From contig JAFUGP010000070.1 of assembly GCA_017469335.1 (NCBI GenBank), positions 1 to 32,262 of the forward strand: a stretch of 32,262 nt of DNA. Reading direction: 5' to 3'. The notes beneath the pieces are model-generated. The model saw only the letters and a program-made list of their open reading frames with translations. It had not been told where the DNA came from and searched no databases. Position numbers and translations under genes: made by a program. Positions 32,205 through 32,262 of the stretch are shown one piece after another. Source of the DNA: Succinivibrio sp. (GTDB taxonomy: Bacteria > Pseudomonadota > Gammaproteobacteria > Enterobacterales > Succinivibrionaceae). Numbering within the stretch: position 1 is the first letter of the stretch; each line of letters starts with the position of its first letter.

Positions 32205-32262
32205 AAATTTGCCTTATTTGGTCGGCTGTGCTTAGCCATTTGGACATCAGATTCTGCATGAA
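32164..32262 (-). CDS. Putative transposase C-terminus (partial)
   Basis: A minus-strand frame enters from beyond the window edge and ends at TGA 32166-32164. It encodes 32 residues including LMSKWLSTADQIRQIFKLKS. The length and position at the end of a gene-disrupting segment suggest the transposase C-terminus, but the fragment is too short for me to recognise a family, and no catalytic residue is included. The start is outside the window. Confidence 0.4.
   Translation of the reverse strand, partial: FMQNLMSKWLSTADQIRQIFKLKSELQCQTAT

Larger units (their letters stand above)
32124..32262 (-). mobile_element. End of a probable insertion sequence
   Basis: Sequence joined to the binding-protein gene at about 32123. 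It carries a 20-bp palindrome near its end and the C-terminal coding part of a minus-strand gene. The rest of the element lies outside the window. The family cannot be determined, and no target-site duplication can be checked from one end only. Confidence 0.5.

Overview
The window looks like chromosomal DNA of a flagellated Gram-negative gammaproteobacterium. The signs are an outer-membrane porin, a DUF2057 envelope protein, an RsxABCDGE/Rnf complex, MetNIQ, UvrC, Nth, a sigma-54-driven hook protein gene and a methyl-accepting chemotaxis protein. A relative of the Succinivibrionaceae/Aeromonadales is my best guess, but that is inference; there is no rRNA gene here. Most of the window is G+C rich with closely packed genes. 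The exceptions are an A+T-richer ATPase gene near 7.8-9.3 kb and a decayed accessory patch at 27.0-27.7 kb.

Layout. At 0-3.4 kb lie an uncharacterised acidic membrane protein, a porin and a DUF2057 protein. At 3.6-6.5 kb an aldo/keto reductase and a chemotaxis receptor diverge from a region carrying two inverted repeats that share the same half-site. At 6.6-9.2 kb, on the minus strand, are a cysteine-rich TIGR04076-type protein, DNA-3-methyladenine glycosylase I and a DUF4143 AAA ATPase preceded by degenerate 34-bp direct repeats. At 9.4-14.0 kb, also minus, are metN, metI, metQ and uvrC, all reading the same way. At 14.3-16.1 kb is a membrane protein with a long low-complexity N-terminus and a domain resembling cobalamin synthase CobS without its acidic motif. 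At 16.1-22.8 kb nth diverges from a complete rsxABCDGE operon; their ATG codons overlap in the sequence CATG.

At 23.0-24.7 kb flgE stands alone behind a clear sigma-54 promoter. At 25.1-26.9 kb a low-molecular-weight phosphatase converges on an orphan umuC. At 26.9-27.9 kb there is no intact gene: a pseudogene of the Schlafen/AlbA_2 ATP-binding family contains ten 21-bp tandem repeats, followed by three DnaA-box-like repeats and the promoter of gph. A SMARCAL1-like SNF2 helicase with two HARP-like repeats follows. The window ends with two tandem amino-acid-binding protein genes, the second cut by the end of a probable insertion sequence.

How the genes work together. RsxA-G form one membrane electron-transfer machine (Fe-S in B and C, covalent flavin in D and G). 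MetN/MetI/MetQ form a methionine-type ABC importer. UvrC, Tag, Nth, UmuC and the SNF2 helicase give a scattered set of DNA repair functions. The strongest leads are the CobS-like fusion protein, the repeat-bearing pseudogene, the 34-bp repeats, the paired AACAGC dyads, the possibly leaderless gph transcript and the shared nth/rsxA start. I saw no CRISPR array, tRNA, rRNA or prophage.
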